64,000 bases of DNA, taken from contig WPIO01000064.1 of the NCBI GenBank assembly GCA_009760855.2, positions 1,530,001 through 1,594,000 of the forward strand, in the 5' to 3' direction. Source of the stretch: Cristatella mucedo (lineage: Eukaryota; Bryozoa; Phylactolaemata; Cristatellidae). A model generated the notes under the pieces. That model was given only the letters and a program-made list of their open reading frames with translations. It had not been told where the DNA came from and searched no databases. The position numbers were made by a program, and so were the translations under genes. The first letter of the stretch is position 1; each line of letters starts with the position of its first letter. Shown here piece after piece: positions 1 through 14,800 of this stretch.

Positions 1-435
1 CCGCACGCGTGCAGACGACCGCTCTGCGCGGCAAAGCGCGAGAAGGCGGCGGTGGCGCTCTCGACGACGCGCTCGGCGACGCCGCCGACGAGCGCGCTGA
101 GCTAACGGCACTCTGCTCACTCGAGATGAGCCGGCGCGTCAGGGCGCACCAGCCTGAACCTGAATCCGGCAGATGTCGCGCGCCTCTTCCTCTTCCTCGG
201 CGTTTCTTTTACATCGGCGCCGGTGGAGGAGGGCGGGTGTTCGCGGCGGGCCGCCATCTGCGGCCTCTGCTCTGCCGGGTTTCTCGGTTCGCTTTGAGCG
301 GCAACACTCTAATCCGCTGCGGCAGGAGGACGCGGCTAGGCCGGCGCAGCGCAGCCGGCGGCGCGTCTGGCGCAGCTCGCGACGCAGCCGGCCTGGCGCA
401 CTGGAGCCGGCGGGCGCACTATCGGTCGCTCGCCT

Positions 436-466
<31 letters not shown>

Positions 467-600
467 GATACGATCGCGGCATTACGCTTGTGTGTTGTCA
501 TCTGCCACAAGTCACCATCCAGAAGGGCGAATAAAGATTGCGTGTAAGGAACGATTGCGAATTGTGTGTATCCGCAATGCATCTGCGGATCGGTCCTCCC
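1..600. other. GC- and CpG-rich block with a (GCC)n run
   Basis: High GC and dense CpG suggest a promoter/CpG island. A GCC/GCN array lies at about 437-466. Overlapping open frames on both strands are biased Arg/Ala/Gly products of the composition. No conserved protein was recognised; it could be the promoter of a gene to the left of the window. Confidence 0.4.
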
Positions 601-1700
601 GCCGCCCCAGGTTGACACGGTTTCTGACGGGAAGTTTGCGGACAGACTTACCCAGGAATATCCCTAGAGGGATCTATCTTGATTCAGTTGCCATTTCATT
701 TCAAAGTGGAGTTCTCGTCAATGTGAAGTTGACGCATCGGCATTCATTAAACCAGCGGAACGCTGCAGTATTTCCTTCGAATTAGTAATGGTCAATACTG
801 CCAGGCCTGCCATATTCTCACCAGTTCCAATAGCGACGCACCTGATACTTGCACCGGTAGCGGCACACAGCATGCATGCATGGCTTTGGATTTTTATAAG
901 CAAGAGCGTGGTTTATTTTAAGTTTCTGGCGGCGTCAAATAGAGAGCTGATTAAACAGCTACATTTTCTTATCGATCGCACCCTGCATTCTATTACAGAT
1001 TTAACCGTATTCTATACTGTTGCGTATCATTGACTGAACCTGCATTTGCCATAACTTTGGGGTCTAGGGGTTAAGCTTTGATTTCGGTCGACATCGCCCG
1101 CGAGAATGACGTCCCAGTTACTACGAGTAAGTCCGGCAAGCCGAGACGACAGCCGCAAGGCCTTTTTCGCCGTCTTCCGCGTCGCGATACGCTTCAGTAA
1201 TATTATATAATATCCGCGTCGTGATATGCTTCAGAGTTGTCTGTTCATGGTCCCCTGCTTCAGTAATGCCCCGCGGTCGTGACTTTCTGATTTGCCGCCA
1301 AGCTGACCTATAAGCAGTGCTATATGTAGACTCTCTGTTCAGATAACACATTAAAAAACGGACGCACTTCGTCGTGCTCGGAGCGGAGCGGATTGGTGAC
1401 TTCCCACCAGAATATCACGCACGGTGAGAGCGTACCATAAAAAGCTGGTCTAATAGTTTATATGGCACGGCATGAACTGTGGCAGTTGGAGAGACCTACT
1501 TCCGGACGGCTTCTCGCCTGGGGGAGTCCTTGAGAGCTTTATCTCGCTCGGTCACGAGTTTTTGTGATTTCTGAATACAGCTCCACACGCTTGTAATGAT
1601 TCTGCCTAAGTAGTTTGCAATGCTAATTGTATTCTAAAGACAATTCGTTTTATACTAGTAAGGGGTGTGTCATTCATATACAGGTAAATACATTTAAATA
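600..1700. other. No recognisable feature
   Basis: Mixed-composition sequence without a convincing exon, repeat or RNA on either strand. Confidence 0.4.
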
Positions 1701-1702
1701 TA

Positions 1703-1704
<2 letters not shown>

Positions 1705-1742
<38 letters not shown>
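1705..1742. repeat. (TA)n microsatellite
   Basis: An uninterrupted TA dinucleotide run. Confidence 0.9.
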
Positions 1743-1745
<3 letters not shown>

Positions 1746-1819
1746 ACGCAAGTAAATTTATATATATATATTCACATATGCATTTATTTATTTACATTCT
1801 TTAATGAAGTATCGGGTTA

Positions 1820-2185
1820 CAGCTGGTGCAAAACTTTGCCGCTGGGCTTGTCTGTCGTAACCGACGCAGTTGCCACACCGCACCACCTCTCACCGACCTG
1901 CACTGGCTCCCAGTCAAGCAGCACGCATCGACTTCAAGGTTTCTTTCCTCACTTTTAAGTCCCTCCATTTTTTGGCTCCAGCCTACCTATCGGATCTACT
2001 CACCCCACCAGGCCAAGCATCGTACCACTGCTTTTCGGAAACTAACTGTTTACCCATACCTCGTAAAAGCTCAAATCCTTTGGAGACCAAGCCTTTAGTT
2101 TGTATGCTCTCAAAGCCTGGAACTCACTCCAGACCTGCATCATGACATCTGACTTGACCACATTTATAAAGAAACTAAAATCATG
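1820..2185 (+). mobile_element. LINE-A fragment (3' part of coding region)
   Basis: Degraded copy of the C-terminal coding part of LINE family A. It retains the [10 protein letters not shown]-like and PAYLSDLL-like segments with frameshifts, and continues to the FKKLK end. It is 5'-truncated and lacks the (ATT)n tail. Confidence 0.8.
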
Positions 2186-2189
2186 CACT

Positions 2190-3000
2190 CTGTTTTGAAA
2201 ATAGAAAAGCAAGTAAATGGAGAGCGTAACCAGCTTTTTATTTAGTTGCGGCAGAATGCCTTTCATGGCACCCAGATTTTCTATGGGCAATTTGAGTGGA
2301 CAGAATTATCTATAGACGCTATGGAAAGTACTTAAAATAGAACACTACTTAGTCAAGCCTAAGAAAGTGCAATGAACCAACTACTCATACTCATAGAAAT
2401 TGACACAGCTTTTTGTAAGAAATCCCATGGTAAATGAACACTTTGCATGTTAAATTTCTAAAAAGAGCTGCAGTTGCTACATTTGAGCCAACTGCGACTT
2501 GGTTTGTGCGACGCCGTCCTAAGCCACTCAGTGGGCACTACTTCATGTCTTAAATTCAGGGAATTTCAGATCCATGAACAACTACTGGACGAGTTAAGTC
2601 ACGTTTAATTGATATTTTAATTAGTAATTTGCGCTACTAAAAGCGAATGGATTTGCACCGACGATGAGCCATCGTTTTGAAATGCCACAAAGTGGCTTGC
2701 GTGGTAGCACTATTCATTTCGTATGGCAGAGCATTTATGAAGTACCTTGAAGCCGCAAGGCTTCTGTCTCCTTCTTTCGGAGTGAATAGTAAGGTATAAA
2801 AATGCAACACGTAGCGAAGAAAGTTTCGAAGGTGAGCAACCCACCCACCATGATTCGTGCAAAGCCGCAGGCGTAATCGAAAACGAGGCTCTCGTCCAAA
2901 CTTGTTGGGCGAGTCTGCCATGGGCAGCAGCATCAAGCAGGTTGCCTCCGGCTTCGCACTGCTACTGCTGTTAGACAAAGCTTGCGGTCAGCGGCTGGCT
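2190..3000. other. No recognisable feature
   Basis: No conserved exon, RNA or repeat family was recognised on either strand. Confidence 0.35.
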
Positions 3001-3044
3001 CGCACGTAGCTGTTGACCGGCCGAAGCGGATCTCCACGGCTACG

Positions 3045-3290
3045 CCTTGCCGCTGGTCTAAGACCCAGCGGCAAGGTGTTCTCATTTCATGACCCTGGTT
3101 GTGAGTTCGAGTCCTGCTGCAGGCGAGCCATTATTGCCTGCAGGAAACGGGGTGAAACTGTTGCAGCTATTCTACGCTATTCAAGAGAGCATTTTAAACT
3201 ATTTTTGCTTTGCTTCACTATGGTAATAATGATAGTAAAAATAAATTTGTATAGCGCCCTCTGAGAGCTTAACCTCTTTCTAGGAACTCA
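3045..3290. mobile_element. SINE-like head fragment plus inverted LINE-A/SINE-2 tail
   Basis: At 3100-3125 a tRNA-like box B (GAGTTCGAGTCC) and the following TTATTGCCTGCAG match SINE family 1. At 3236-3295 TTTGTATAGCGCCCTCTGAG is the reverse complement of the LINE-A/SINE-2 3' tail. Both are partial. Confidence 0.55.
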
Positions 3291-3410
3291 ACGCAGGTAG
3301 ACAAAACCAAAGCAGCCTTATCATGAGGCAGTAGCGTGAGGCTGTGTGAGTCTAACGTCGAGCAGCTGTGCCTCGTGTCAGGAGCAGCACCAACTTTCGC
3401 GTCACCAACC

Positions 3411-3658
<248 letters not shown>

Positions 3659-3785
3659 AGCGCAGCTCGGCATGACTCGTGCTTTTCAAAACCCACGTCT
3701 GTGATCCTGGTCACCTAGGGATGCGCGGTTTGGTACAGGTCAAACTAAGGGAAACGGAAGTTCGGCCACTTGAGTTCACTTGTGC

Positions 3786-3950
3786 AGCGCACACTAGGTA
3801 AGGCAGTTGCTTTTCACGACCTCGCTCCCGAGGTCGTGGGTTCGGATCCTGCGGTGGGCGATCCTTTATTGCCGTATGCAAGCTGTGGTGATAGCCGTCA
3901 AGGCTCTTCTGTCGCTATACAAAAGAGGCTGTCAAATTTGCTAGTATTGT
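3786..3950 (+). mobile_element. SINE family 1 copy
   Basis: tRNA-derived head: box A-like GCACACTAGGTAAGG and box B-like GGGTTCGGATCCTG. The family body follows (GGGCGATCCTTTATTGCC, GTGGTGATAGCCGT, GCTATACAAAAGAGGCTG). Its end directly abuts a SINE-2 copy in the opposite orientation. Confidence 0.85.
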
Positions 3951-4095
3951 TTTTTAGCGCCCTAATAGAACTTAATCTCTATTCAGACGCTTCACGTGTG
4001 CCACAGGGCTCGAACCCCACGACCTCCGTCACCTACTGCATTCACACTGACTTGTTCGGGGCAAGCACCTTAACCACTGGCCCAAGCCAGCTCAG
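3951..4095 (-). mobile_element. SINE family 2 copy (inverted)
   Basis: On the minus strand it reads GCTGGCTTGGGCCAGTGG (tRNA-like start), GGGGTTCGAGCCCTGTGG (box B), then AAGCGTCTGAATAGAG and ATTAAGTTCTATTAGGGCGC, the 3' end shared with LINE A. Confidence 0.8.
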
Positions 4096-4520
4096 TTCTC
4101 AAGCTCAGTTCGCAGGTTCGGACTCCGAGGCATAAGAACGAGCCGGATGCCGTCCTAGCACAAACTGACGAAATAGGTGCGTTGACTTATCGAATAGTCA
4201 AGTTCGGAAAGCAAGCCTTTTTATGTAACCACAAGACATGAATTAAGTTTGTTTGACGGAATCTGTTGGAGAAACGCTAAGGATATCTCGTGCAGAGAGG
4301 CGCATAATTTGGCCAATACCGTCAGTGCCTACATTAAATCATCGAGCGAAGTCCCATACCTACCCGCGCTCAGTTGGGCTTAGCTCCCTCGGCCGGAGCC
4401 CAAATAATTGCCAATACTTACTGTCTATGCAGCTATACCAATATCCGCTTCCTGTAACCCCGACCTTGAGTGGCCCTCGCAGCACTCGTGGTCGCTTTCC
4501 CGGCGCAGGGCCCAAAGGAA

Positions 4521-4581
4521 ATGGTGAAGAGCAAGCCAAGAACGAGCGGGTTGAGCCAGGCGACTCACTCGCTCAACCCAG
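4521..4581 (+). CDS. GNL2: GNL2 exon 1 (start codon)
   Basis: This exon encodes [20 protein letters not shown] plus one base that completes Asp with the next exon. The donor is CAG|GTACGC. The ATG sits in a GC-rich stretch, as expected for a promoter-proximal exon, and the NPD...GAGG..MR continuity with exon 2 matches other GNL2 proteins. Confidence 0.9.
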
Positions 4582-6099
4582 GTACGCGTGCCTAAGTGCT
4601 GTGTCGTGGCTTTACTATGAAAAGGAGGAGGCCGAGGCGCTTGCGTTGCACGACGAGAATGAGGTGCCTCCAAGCTCGGTACCCGGCTCGTCTCGTCCGC
4701 TTGAGCCGTCCGTTCGGCAGCGCACCGCCGACGCGCCGCTGGCTGTTATGCTTGTGATGAAGATCGCTTTCAGCTGCTGCTGGATCAAATTCCTCTCCCA
4801 TGCTTTATGTAGATTGTTTAATGCACATTTGAACCTCTTTATTGGTCTCGGGCAATTGCAGCTGTCGGGCCGAGTCGGCCGGTGTTTCTGTGCCCTCGGC
4901 TAATAATGATCAAAACGTGATATCCACATCTATACCGCTCTCAGGGCTATAAGAATTCGTAGTGGCTAAGTTATGATATTTCGATCACCCTACCTTTCAG
5001 TTACCGCTGTTTTCAGATGTTACTGTGCGTTTAGCCGGTTTGTGCACACTCGCGTGTCTTTCCTATATTTGACTTATCTTTCTCGTCTATCTTTCTAAAT
5101 TGCATTCGACACTCAACACGGCTGTAACGCCTCGGCCGCATCCTTTTGTATCCACGAAAACGGGGATTTAGCAGCGAAAGATTCTGCACATTCTCTTTAC
5201 CGTGTTCATCTCTTGCAGTAATTTCAAATTTTTCCGATTCATTAATAGATTGGAAGTGTGCCGGTCTGGACTTCAATGTTTTTAATGCAATTTATACTCG
5301 AATGAACCAGTTCCAGCTCTCGTAAATTGTTGTCGGTATTCTCAAAGTGCCCTTTGCTTGCCCCTTTCTTCGTAGCTGCGATGGATGGTGTAGTCGATGA
5401 GCTTCAGCAGTCGGGCTTTTCACCGATGCTTCACCCTCTTTTGTACATTGATCTCGCTTTGGCAAAGTGGCAAAAAGCTGACCGCAAATATCTCGGGACT
5501 GTATGTTCCACTTACAATGTGACATACAATTCAAAATCACCATTACGAGTGATCTGAAGCCGTAGCCAGTCAGCATTGTAAATTAGGAACTGGCTTCACA
5601 AGAGCTGGAACACGTCAGACAGTTTATTCAGACTTATTTAGAGCGAAATGGGGCAGTGCAGCAGATACCAATATAGACATGCCACTGTACTCTACGCTTG
5701 AAGCAGCATGCTAAACGTAGTGAAGGTCTTTGCATTTTTCGACTCTGTACTTTATACTGCCGTTTTCAAATTGCTGAAACATTTGTTAGTTTGAACCGAT
5801 TTGGCAATACAAATGTTGTTGGCCAAAGATTGCGAATATGCCAAGTATCTCGCTCCTAGGGTCTTGACAGTTTCTCAACACCTGAATGTGTCTCGTATTG
5901 TGAATTCTTCATAAGACCATCTATTAAACCTTTAGCATGTCATACACGATGGCTACCATAATATTTCCTTATTTTTGCCACTTGTGCATATGAATACATG
6001 CCTTGGTGTGAGCATGCATATGCTATTCAGGGTAAATGTGTGCGGCCATACTACAAACACATGCACTACGTAAAAACCAACCACGCGCACACACCCACA

Positions 6100-6182
<83 letters not shown>

Positions 6183-9100
6183 ACGTGGTACTGCTTTTAT
6201 GAGTTTACCTGTTTACTTGGAAATGCTCATTTTGTTTTGTAGTACATATTCTCACTTTAAATTTGCGAATGGCACTATCGGTCTTACTCGCTCTCAGCCC
6301 CTCGCTCGGATGTTTATAGATCGTGCTACTGGTGGAGCAGGTGGAGCCAATATGCGAAGCAAGAGCACAATCAACAGGTTGCTGATGTACAAGAGTGGTA
6401 AGGCCGTAAGGTGGGTGACCTAGAGAGCCTGATCTGAAGCAAGCCACTGTGGATTTCTTGCAGGCACGTGGGAATTTGCTGGCAGCATTGTAACTAGGGT
6501 TGTTTTTCTGCAGAGACAAGACCGGTCGCATTGTCAAGGCCGCAGCTTATCAATCTAAGCTTCCCTCCGGGACAGTAGCACGAGTGGAGCCCAATCGCAG
6601 ATGGTTTGGTAGGTACTGTTTCATCAAATTGTATTTTCGCATGACCGCAACACCGATCACCTTTTGAAAGGTTCAGCGAACTGTTAACTGGACAGTACGG
6701 AAAGTACTCGCAGTAACTGCACGATGAAGATACGATGCTACAGTATGTAATTTGATGATACGGTTTGGATGCTTCGGGTCAAGTAATTGCCACAATTATT
6801 CATGGGATAACTCAATAATTATAAGAATACTTATAGGTGGTTCGTATATCGCCCTAATAGAACTACAGATCTCTTCGTGTACTTAAGATGAAGCCTTTGC
6901 TTTCTGTAGAGTAGCATAATATGTTACAACTGTTTCTGAACATTACTATAGCAGTTATGATCTTCGTATATCGACGAGTCCTGAGCCATCTGGGAAATCG
7001 TTTTCATATTGTTTGCATATGTTATCATATCAGTCTTTAATTTATGGTCTGTCCATAGCACGGTAGATGTTTTGCGTTTTCTGTATGTGAAGTGTCAAAC
7101 CCATTTGTAGCTCTGCTGGCTATGGCCAAGGATATATTGGAGCAGTCGTATGAGCTAGTATTCACTTCCTAGCCATATCATATGCTTATTCATATTTTGT
7201 CACACCAACGGAAGCAATCAGACGTCGTTGTGGTTTCTAGCATGTAGAGTGTAAGTGGAATGCACTCCTTGGAGATGCAGAAGAATTGAGATTACTGATG
7301 TGAGATAGCTCTGACTCTCTGGTGGCCTAGAGCAAAGAACTGTGCCGACGAGGCTTCCCATCCTGCTAATCTGCTGCCTCTGACGTGCAACATCTAGCTG
7401 CTGATCGGCACCAGAAAGCTGCTGACTCGGCACGCACTGTGCAAAACTGCGCAATGCTATTGCATAGAGGGCTAGGTCGGCATCTTTTGATAGTATGGTG
7501 CTTGGTCGCAGAGACGGTGAGCTTGTCTCTTGTATCATTCTGTAAACTCGAGGATTTACTTGCCAGTATCAAAAGGCGCAGAGCACGTGGAACGCTGACG
7601 TTCAACAGCTGGCACGGTTGCAGGCTGAACGAATCGAAATTCTCCATGCGCGGCACCATGTTGGATCCGCACATGTGTTATTCCGTAAATTATGCACTCC
7701 TAATGTGAGTGGCACATGATGCTAGGATTATCGTAGTTTGTGTCCGCGGCACTGGTTACGTTTATGACCTAGCTAGGCATTTAGTAATACTGTCAATAAA
7801 CCTGTATGTGTGTGTGCGCACACGTGTAGATGAGTATGCACGTGTAAAGGTATGCATGCAATTTGGGCATCTATACGCGCATGCACATGTATATCCCTAT
7901 ATTTGTGTGCACATGTTGTATGCATATTTGGGTGAGGTGTGTGGTCATGTTGTGTGTGTTTGTGTTTATCCTTCCTTGCAAACGCCAGGGTCTGCTAGTG
8001 TCTGTGAGCATGTGTTTGCATAAGTACTTTGAGTTTATTTGTCTTTTTTGACCGCCATTTGATGTGTCATAGTGGCTGAGCTGTAGGACTCAGTTGTGGT
8101 TCAGAGGTCGTGAGGGCAGCGTGCTTTTTTTCTTTATAATGCCCTGATCCATCCCTTTTTGAGGTGTAGAGTGCTGCATTCAGCAGGCCGTAGAAGCCGA
8201 TATTTTTTAGATCGATATTTACTGTCTATGATATTTGATGTCTCTATGCAGGCTGCACCATAATAAAACTAAATTGCCTACATGTCAGTGAGACATGGTG
8301 GCCACTTGCCATGGTCACTCTATGCTGTGTGCTCTGCTCTGGAGTGAAATTAGATTTGTCGAATGCAGGCAATAGCTTTTGTGTCAGGGTACACTTGCTT
8401 TGGATAGCCTGAATCCTTTTCACCACCAAACTTAGCTGTGCATTAGGCATGACTGCACTGAACGTCTCTCTTGGCCAAGGAGAGTGCTGCGTGAAGATCG
8501 TTCATCTGCTTATCAAACTTAAAAGAATCGGTACACGGTAGGCTAACCCCTTGATTGTTTACTTTTTCGAAGTAGCTGCTTGGTCTTTTTCACCAATCAT
8601 GTCAATCATGGCGGTCGTGCGCTTGCTTGGAGCTTGGTGTACTTACGCCAGTTCGAGTTATGACCAAGGGAGGCTGCCACATCCGGTAAAATTGGCGTGC
8701 ACCAGAGTCCCAGATAATCACTAAAAGAGTTTTGTCAAGTACAAGTTGACTAAGTCCACAGCTTCGTCTATGTACCGAGCAGAAGGCTTTGGCTGCTGCT
8801 GCTGCAGTGGGCAATACAGGTGCTACCGGCTGCATGACTCGAACCCACGTCCTGCCTGGGTTGTAAAGTTCAGGCTCGTGCTGCAAGAAAACTACTGCTG
8901 CTGCTTGCTGTCCCTCTTGGGGGGGGGGGCTGTAAACCCAGTTGGCCGGCATCTCGATCTAGGATATGCAGCAAGTTGGGTTCGGAGATATTTTTTTGCT
9001 ATCAACTCTAGACTCCTGATGTGAGCACACACCGTTACATCCTGTGCATTTTCGCTGACCCATTCAGCATATTACATCCCTCGAACCTCTGCAAACTACG

Positions 9101-11848
9101 CATCTGTATATCACAGCATCTAGTGGGTCCCTGTCATTCGTCCTTTGTGTGCTTATGCGTGCTAGCACTGTGCATGCTGCCACTAACCATATTTGCATGC
9201 TGACCCTGTGCATGTCACCTCTAACCGTGTTATTCTTGTTCTTTTTATTGAACATGCCACCCCTAACCATTCGATCGAGTTTCCTTTGGAGCAAATCGGA
9301 AGTGCCTAGAAAGAGATTTGACTTCTCTGGGGGCTTACCGTCAAAATTAATACCCCACCGTGAGGGACCGGTGTCACGTGATGCACCAGACCTCAACTTT
9401 CCTTTCGTCTGTCCTTTCTTTCGTGCTTCACTGGTAGAATGCGATTACCGTCGCCATACGTGCGCATGCGCCTCCGTTTGTCCAATGTGAGAGTGACCTG
9501 GCCGTCTCTGCGGTGTGTCAGACCTGACAAGCATCGCTGAGCTCGGCAATGAGCTCGGCAATGAGCTCGAGCGGTCAAATTATTGCGTAGGTGCATCGCT
9601 CCCGAGTACACTGCCTGACGTGCGTGCGTGCATCGAGTGGCTCAATCTGTTTCTGTAGCTGTTACGTTTGAGGGTGGCAACAGCGTGTGAGGCTCATCGT
9701 GCTGGCACAGGCCTCGGTGCAGCAGCGCATGCAGCATCATGCATGCAAAGAATGCAGCAAAGCAGCATAGCGCATGCATGCACCGTATTTTTGGACCGAA
9801 AGAGCCACCCCGCGATCGAGGCGCTTCTCTCATGCGTCGTGTGTCTGCTCTTGCTCCGCGTCAGTGGTCGAGTGTGGCGTCGATCTCTTGGCAGGAAACA
9901 CTCGGGTCATCACGCAGAAGGCGCTGCAAACGTTTCAAGAAGAAATGGGCAAGGTTGTCAAGGATCCGTATAAAATGGTGATGCAGCGCACTCGGCTTCC
10001 TATTACATTGCTGAATGAAACTGCTAAGGTAAGCCGGAGGCTCGGCAACAGCATGTCCTCGTGTTCGCGTAGCTTTGCTCCTACCGCTACTCTGTCACCG
10101 CATGACTGGTTTTGTTGAGCCGATGCTGCTGTGTGGGTGATGCACAGCTGCACAGATATGTTACAGCAAGCACCAGGAATTGCGGCCGGCGTAGAATTAT
10201 CCCAGCAATGTAACTTGACCTTTAACTAGATGCATGCTAGTAGGGTATACTCATGAAAGTCGTTGGGGGCTGCACGACAATAAACAGATAATTAAATAAT
10301 AATAATAATAATAATAATAATACATTTGTATGCCACCCTCAGAGAACTTAAAAATCTCTTTCAAGGCATTTATGCTGTAAATAAAAAATATTCATGTACC
10401 CTTCCTGCAGTTGCCACCCGTTTGCTGTTCGGTTTTTTGTGTGTCCAAATTTTCCAACCTGACTGTTCCAACCCATACTGTGAAGCTTGTTCTATTCTTC
10501 GCCGTCTTAATGGTCCTATCTTACCCTCTTACTTGCGCCATGCACTTGCCACTCCCACTTGATGATGTGGCACCCTCGATTGTGTCTCCTGTTACTTTAA
10601 TCTCTCTGTAGGCCCTTGCAGTGCTAATTTCTTTTGCCTCACTGCATCCTTCGTTAAAATGTCACCCGTCTTTTTAATTTTTTACTCGTTAGCTGTCGGT
10701 GAAACTTTATTTATATAACCGCGATATGTTGCTGGGCTTTCTTGCTAATGCGTCCTACGGCTCATTATTCATTGACCCTGCATTGATCACAAGTGAGACT
10801 GAGCTCAGATGCTAAGACTGGTGTGGCGTGTTTTCGTATTTCTGGCTTCTTTTCTTCTCTTTCACGTTCTCGCTAAAGGCGAGCATGCTCTCGTGTATGC
10901 GTCGCCTGGCCTTAATAGTAGTGCCATGTAAACGCAATCGTCATAGCGGCACATTTTCACTTCCCATGTTTCAAGCTCTTTGGCCGATGTTAGATGCCAT
11001 GTGCTGTTTCCTTAATTATTTTCTGCTCGGCAAGTAATTTATGGTCCCAAAAGTTGAGCCCAACTAGAATCAAGTCGCAGCAGTTCGCTTTGCACGATCA
11101 GTTGCTGCTGTTGCCTCCATTGCTCGACAATCACGCAGTCGTGCATTCATTCACTCTCGTAGCACAGCCGAGTTCACCTGCTGGATACGCAGCCGTACGA
11201 GTCCACGTTTGGCCCAAAAGCTCAGCGCAAGAGACCGTCGGTCAAGGCTGCTGACATGGAGGTTTGTGCACTTGGTGCCTCCTTGGCGTTTTTTCCAGAA
11301 GCAGCGGGAGCTCCAGAATCTCGCTCGGATCCACCTTGGGCGCTGCGCCACGGTGGAACTGTTCATTCTTTGCACCACGCTCCTTGCATGCTCTGCGATG
11401 CGCCACGGTCTCATCCTGCCAACCCGAAGGACTTGTGCACGCTCATCTGCTTCGTGTTCGCACTAGAGTCTCGCACTGCTGGCCGCAACACGTGGCAGCA
11501 GCTACAATGCTGCCGACGACAGCAACATTCCCGTGGTAGACGATGGGACCAAGGCTGAAACACGTGATGTTGTGTTTCGAGCTGGTCAATCCAAACGCCT
11601 CTGGAATGAACTCTACAAGGTAATGCGAGCCAACCGAGTGCTGCCTGTTAATCTCTAACCTTAGCCGTGATTCGCTGAGCAGTGCAGCCACATTTCTTCC
11701 AGCTGCCAGAATGTGTGAGCCAGTCAGCAGTGATCGGCCATTGGCGGTGCCTGCACTAAGAAAATCGAGCGTGGTTATAACACTGGTCACGTGGTCCTAC
11801 ATGGGCGTGTTGAAAGTAGCACTACCCGTTGAATGCAGCAATAATTAT

Positions 11849-11892
<44 letters not shown>

Positions 11893-14800
11893 TAGTATAT
11901 TTGATGTAGCACCCTCAGAGAGCTCAATCTATTTCTAGGCACTCCACATTTGGTGCAAAGGAAGCACGATCGAATGGTTAGTGGTCGCATGCTCAATAAA
12001 CAACAAGAATAGCATGGTTAGGGGTGACATGCACAGGGTCAGCATGCAAGTATGGTTAGTGGCAGCATGCACAGTGTCAGCACGCATAAGCATATGAAGG
12101 ATGAATCACAGGGGCCCACTAAATGCTGGAATAAATAGGTGCGTTTTAAGTTCTTTTCAAATGTGGTCAAGTCAGGGGATGTCGTGACAGAAGTCGGGAG
12201 TGAGTTCCAGGCTTTGGGAGCACACGAACCAAAGCAATGCCCATTCAATGAGCACTCGGTGTCACGTTTTTGCAACAAATGAAAAATATGTACGGGAGCA
12301 GCTACTTCCCGCAGCGACATTTATGTGAGCTCTTGCAATCGTCGACCGAGGCAAGAAAAGTTTGTAGTCTTTTGTGCTGCTCGAAGCAGTCCCTTTTTGA
12401 CACGGTGGACCGTGACATCCTAATGCAGCACACGAGCATCCATTTAGTCATCTCCGACTAGGCACTGGGCAGTTTTGGGTTACTCGCGATGGGCGAAGTC
12501 CAGTCCAGTCCACCAGTACACCTTTTGCTTGCATGGCCCGCATTTCATTTGCCAGTGCCATCGACTGCCGTGGCGCTTTGTTCGCTTTCCAGAGGAGTAC
12601 GCGTGCGAGCGTACATGCGTGCGAAGCTCGTGACTGGCGAGTCAGACTGCCACCGTAGTGAGAGGTAGCACCACCTTCCTTGCCCCTAGCGTCGGTCGCG
12701 TGACTTTCATGCTAAAATTTTCCGAGCCTCCACTGGGCACTAGAGCTGTGCGCAATGCTACCCATTGATGAAGGGATGACTGCCTGTTGATCAACGGATT
12801 CAGAGCAAAGTTCTTACGCTGACCCACAAGGACCGCCACGGCTTGGCTCCTCCATACCTAGCTGAACTGCTGCACCAGTTTCAGCCTCCTCGTGCCCTCA
12901 TCCTTTTCAGCGGTCCTGAGGTGCTACTTCCATGCTGCTCACTACCTCGACTGCTCACCTGACTCTGCTATGCTTCCCACTTTCTCTTTGTTGCATGAGA
13001 TTAAGCCTGTTGGCTACCGAATGCATACCGAAAGCTTCTTAGGCTGTGAGTTCGCCCACATAGTCTTTATGACTATATGGAGTTACAGACGGAGATACAT
13101 TACATTAGCAATATTTATTAAGCTCGAAAGTTAACAAAGCAAGCAGCTGTAGCAAACTTCCTACCCGGCAAGAAGTAGTCTGGTCGGGTAGCTTGGTTCT
13201 TGACGACCACCTGCTCCCTCGTGTCCGGGCCTACCTTGAGGCTACCTGCTTCGAAATTTTGCAGCTTGGTGCCGGCTACACACCATTCAATGCTGCTCGA
13301 CATTTTGATGGCTGCTCGGTCGCTTGTCTAAGCTATTCCTTAAATGCTCTGTGGATTTTTAATTGGGCAACTTAATGGGCCGATCCGCGAGAGTAAAATG
13401 CAATCCGCGAGAGTAAAATGCAACCCATAAAACTGTTCCTGTTCACGTGTTCTGGTCCTCTTTACTCTATGCTTTGGGTCATTGACCTGCAGCTACTTTG
13501 ATTCATCTCCCAAAAGACTTTTGGCAGATCGACTTCCCACCTTTTTAATGACGTCGAAGTTTTCAAATTTTGGTCCCTAGTGCCAGGAATGAGATGCCGA
13601 TCAACCCGATGATGGTGGCACTGGAAAAGGAGCCCCAAACCAATGGTTCGGCCACCGCCGTATTAACAGTGTGCCTTAAGTAGTCTTTGCCATGCTTGTT
13701 GCCTTTTCTTCAGCAGACTTGGTGAGAAGGCTTTTGTTAATAATGGTAATAATAAAAGGTCGTTTGTATAGCACCGCAAGAGAGTTTAATCTCTATCCGT
13801 GCGCTGTGTGAATTTTAATCTCTATCCGTGCGCTGTATAACTCACTGCAAGAAAATTAATACCTAAGGGTTAGTGTCATGTTTGGTATGAATAATAATGA
13901 GAATAATGCATCTAACATAGCGCTCTCGATCTCGATCTTTTTCTAGGCACTTTACATTAGCTACAAAGGAAGCACGATCGAATGGTTAGCGGTAGCATGC
14001 TCAATAAACAGCAGGAATAACATGGTTAGGGGTGACATGCACAGGGTCAGCATGCAAGTTTGGTTAGTGGCAACACGCATAAGCACATAAAGGACGAATC
14101 TCAGCGACCCACTAAATGCTTTGTTGTGACACAAGTTGGGAGTGAGTTTCAGGCTTTGGGAGCATATAAACTAAAGGCACGGTCTCTAAAGGATTTGAGA
14201 TTTGTATGAGGTATGGGTAAACAGTTAGATTCCGAAAAGTGGGTGGTACGATGCTTAGCCTGGTGGGGGGAGTCCATCCGATAGGTAGGCTGAGGCCAAA
14301 GAATGAAGGGACCTAAAAGTGAGTGACAATACCTTGAAGTCGATGCACACAGCTTGACTGGGAGCCAGTGCAGGTCGGTGAGAAGTGATGTGATGAGGCA
14401 ACTGATGCTCATGACAGACAAGACTATATGCAGTTTTTCACCAACTGTAAGCACCTGAGTGCACAGGCCGGTAGGCCAGCAAGCAGTGAGTTACAGAAGT
14501 CAAGACGGGATGTCACAAATGCACCGACCAATTTAGATATGGTATCCCTGTCTAAACAAGCCCGAATTTTAGCAACGTTATGTAGCTGAAAGTAGGCAGA
14601 CTTGACTGTGGAACTGACGTGGTCGTCTAAAAATGAAGCATTCAAAAGCAAATAAACATCGTGCTATGTCCAACGTGCTAAAGCAACTATGAAGACACTT
14701 ATGGCCACCGGTTGGTAAGGCATCTAGTTAGTAGCATGCACTTGATCATCTACAGGTTGGTATGCACAGTACACAAAAGAAGTTCACTGGGGCGCAGTGT

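Noticed and set aside
9-785. A 258-codon open frame at the left end
   Set aside because: It is Arg/Ala/Gly-rich, overlaps open frames in other phases and on the other strand, and follows from the GC-rich composition. No conserved motif was seen.
4253-4903. A 216-codon open frame overlapping GNL2 exon 1
   Set aside because: It is in a different phase from the GNL2 start and has no recognisable protein features.
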